DNA from: Haematococcus lacustris
Lineage: Eukaryota; Chlorophyta; Chlorophyceae; Chlamydomonadales; Haematococcaceae
DNA: 64,000 nucleotides
Assembly (NCBI GenBank): GCA_030144725.1
Contig: JASKMD010000017.1
Span: forward strand, 5,251,278-5,315,277
Direction of reading: 5' to 3'
The notes under the pieces are model-generated. The model was not told the DNA's origin, searched no databases, and saw only the letters and a program-made list of their open reading frames with translations. The stretch's first letter is position 1. Each line of letters begins with the position of its first letter. The translations under genes were made by a program, and so were the position numbers. Of the stretch, positions 63,914 through 64,000 are shown piece after piece.

Positions 63914-64000
63914 CACACAACACGTCGCCCTTGCAGAAGCCATGAGATCATTAGGCCATACCGTCACGCTCATACCCATCTTGCTAGGTATAGGTGGCAT

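Overview
This 64-kb window looks like nuclear DNA of a chlamydomonadalean (volvocine or Haematococcus-like) green alga. The reasons are GC-rich, intron-rich genes with GT-AG splice sites, very long low-complexity tracts in both exons and introns, an octotricopeptide-repeat (OPR) organelle RNA-binding protein (a family expanded in this order), plant-type lipid and auxin-carrier-like membrane proteins, and a dense load of algal-style transposable elements. There is no bacterial operon structure, CRISPR array or rRNA.

Layout. 1-12,550 is an accessory block. A LINE 3' fragment is followed by a Fanzor/TnpB-like ORF (minus strand) that is split by a 9.9-kb composite of LTR retroelements (2097-11990). 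The composite has a perfect 5-bp target duplication. It contains a Ty3/gypsy chromovirus-type element (gag, protease, RT, RNase H, integrase, chromodomain), a miniature LTR element with 63-bp LTRs and a tRNA-like core, and a Harbinger-like non-autonomous DNA element nested with a TTA duplication. 13,754-15,646 is a four-exon VASt/START-like lipid-binding membrane protein gene; broken copies of two of its exons flank a second Fanzor-like remnant (16,650-18,262). 18,855-19,292 is a complex I NDUFB4-like subunit. 20,690-25,831 is a multi-exon mRNA cap guanine-N7 methyltransferase. 27,925-32,200 (minus) is a PIN/PILS-type membrane transport protein. 32,200-41,500 is repeat-rich, with tandem arrays, a fold-back element and the best preserved Fanzor-like copy (37,415-38,480, minus). 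41,538-45,411 is a complete terminal-inverted-repeat transposon (about 750-bp arms, 9-bp target duplication) carrying an unusual ORF. 45,825-51,495 (minus) is a two-exon OPR gene. 52,371-58,314 is an 11-exon plastid-type GAR synthetase (purD) gene with two extreme G-rich satellite introns. 58,900-63,323 holds a TE-like ORF, another Fanzor-like C-terminus and a LINE zinc-finger fragment. 63,439-63,913 is a hAT MITE with an 8-bp target duplication.

The main accessory system is a family of Fanzor-like (eukaryotic TnpB, putative RNA-guided nuclease) elements. At least six pieces are recognisable, in two subfamilies. Each subfamily has its own conserved, foldable non-coding segment just downstream of the stop codon, where a guide (omega/fRNA) scaffold would be expected. 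No copy here looks fully intact. The host genes are ordinary housekeeping genes that do not obviously cooperate; each one should be read as an independent transcription unit set in transposon debris.
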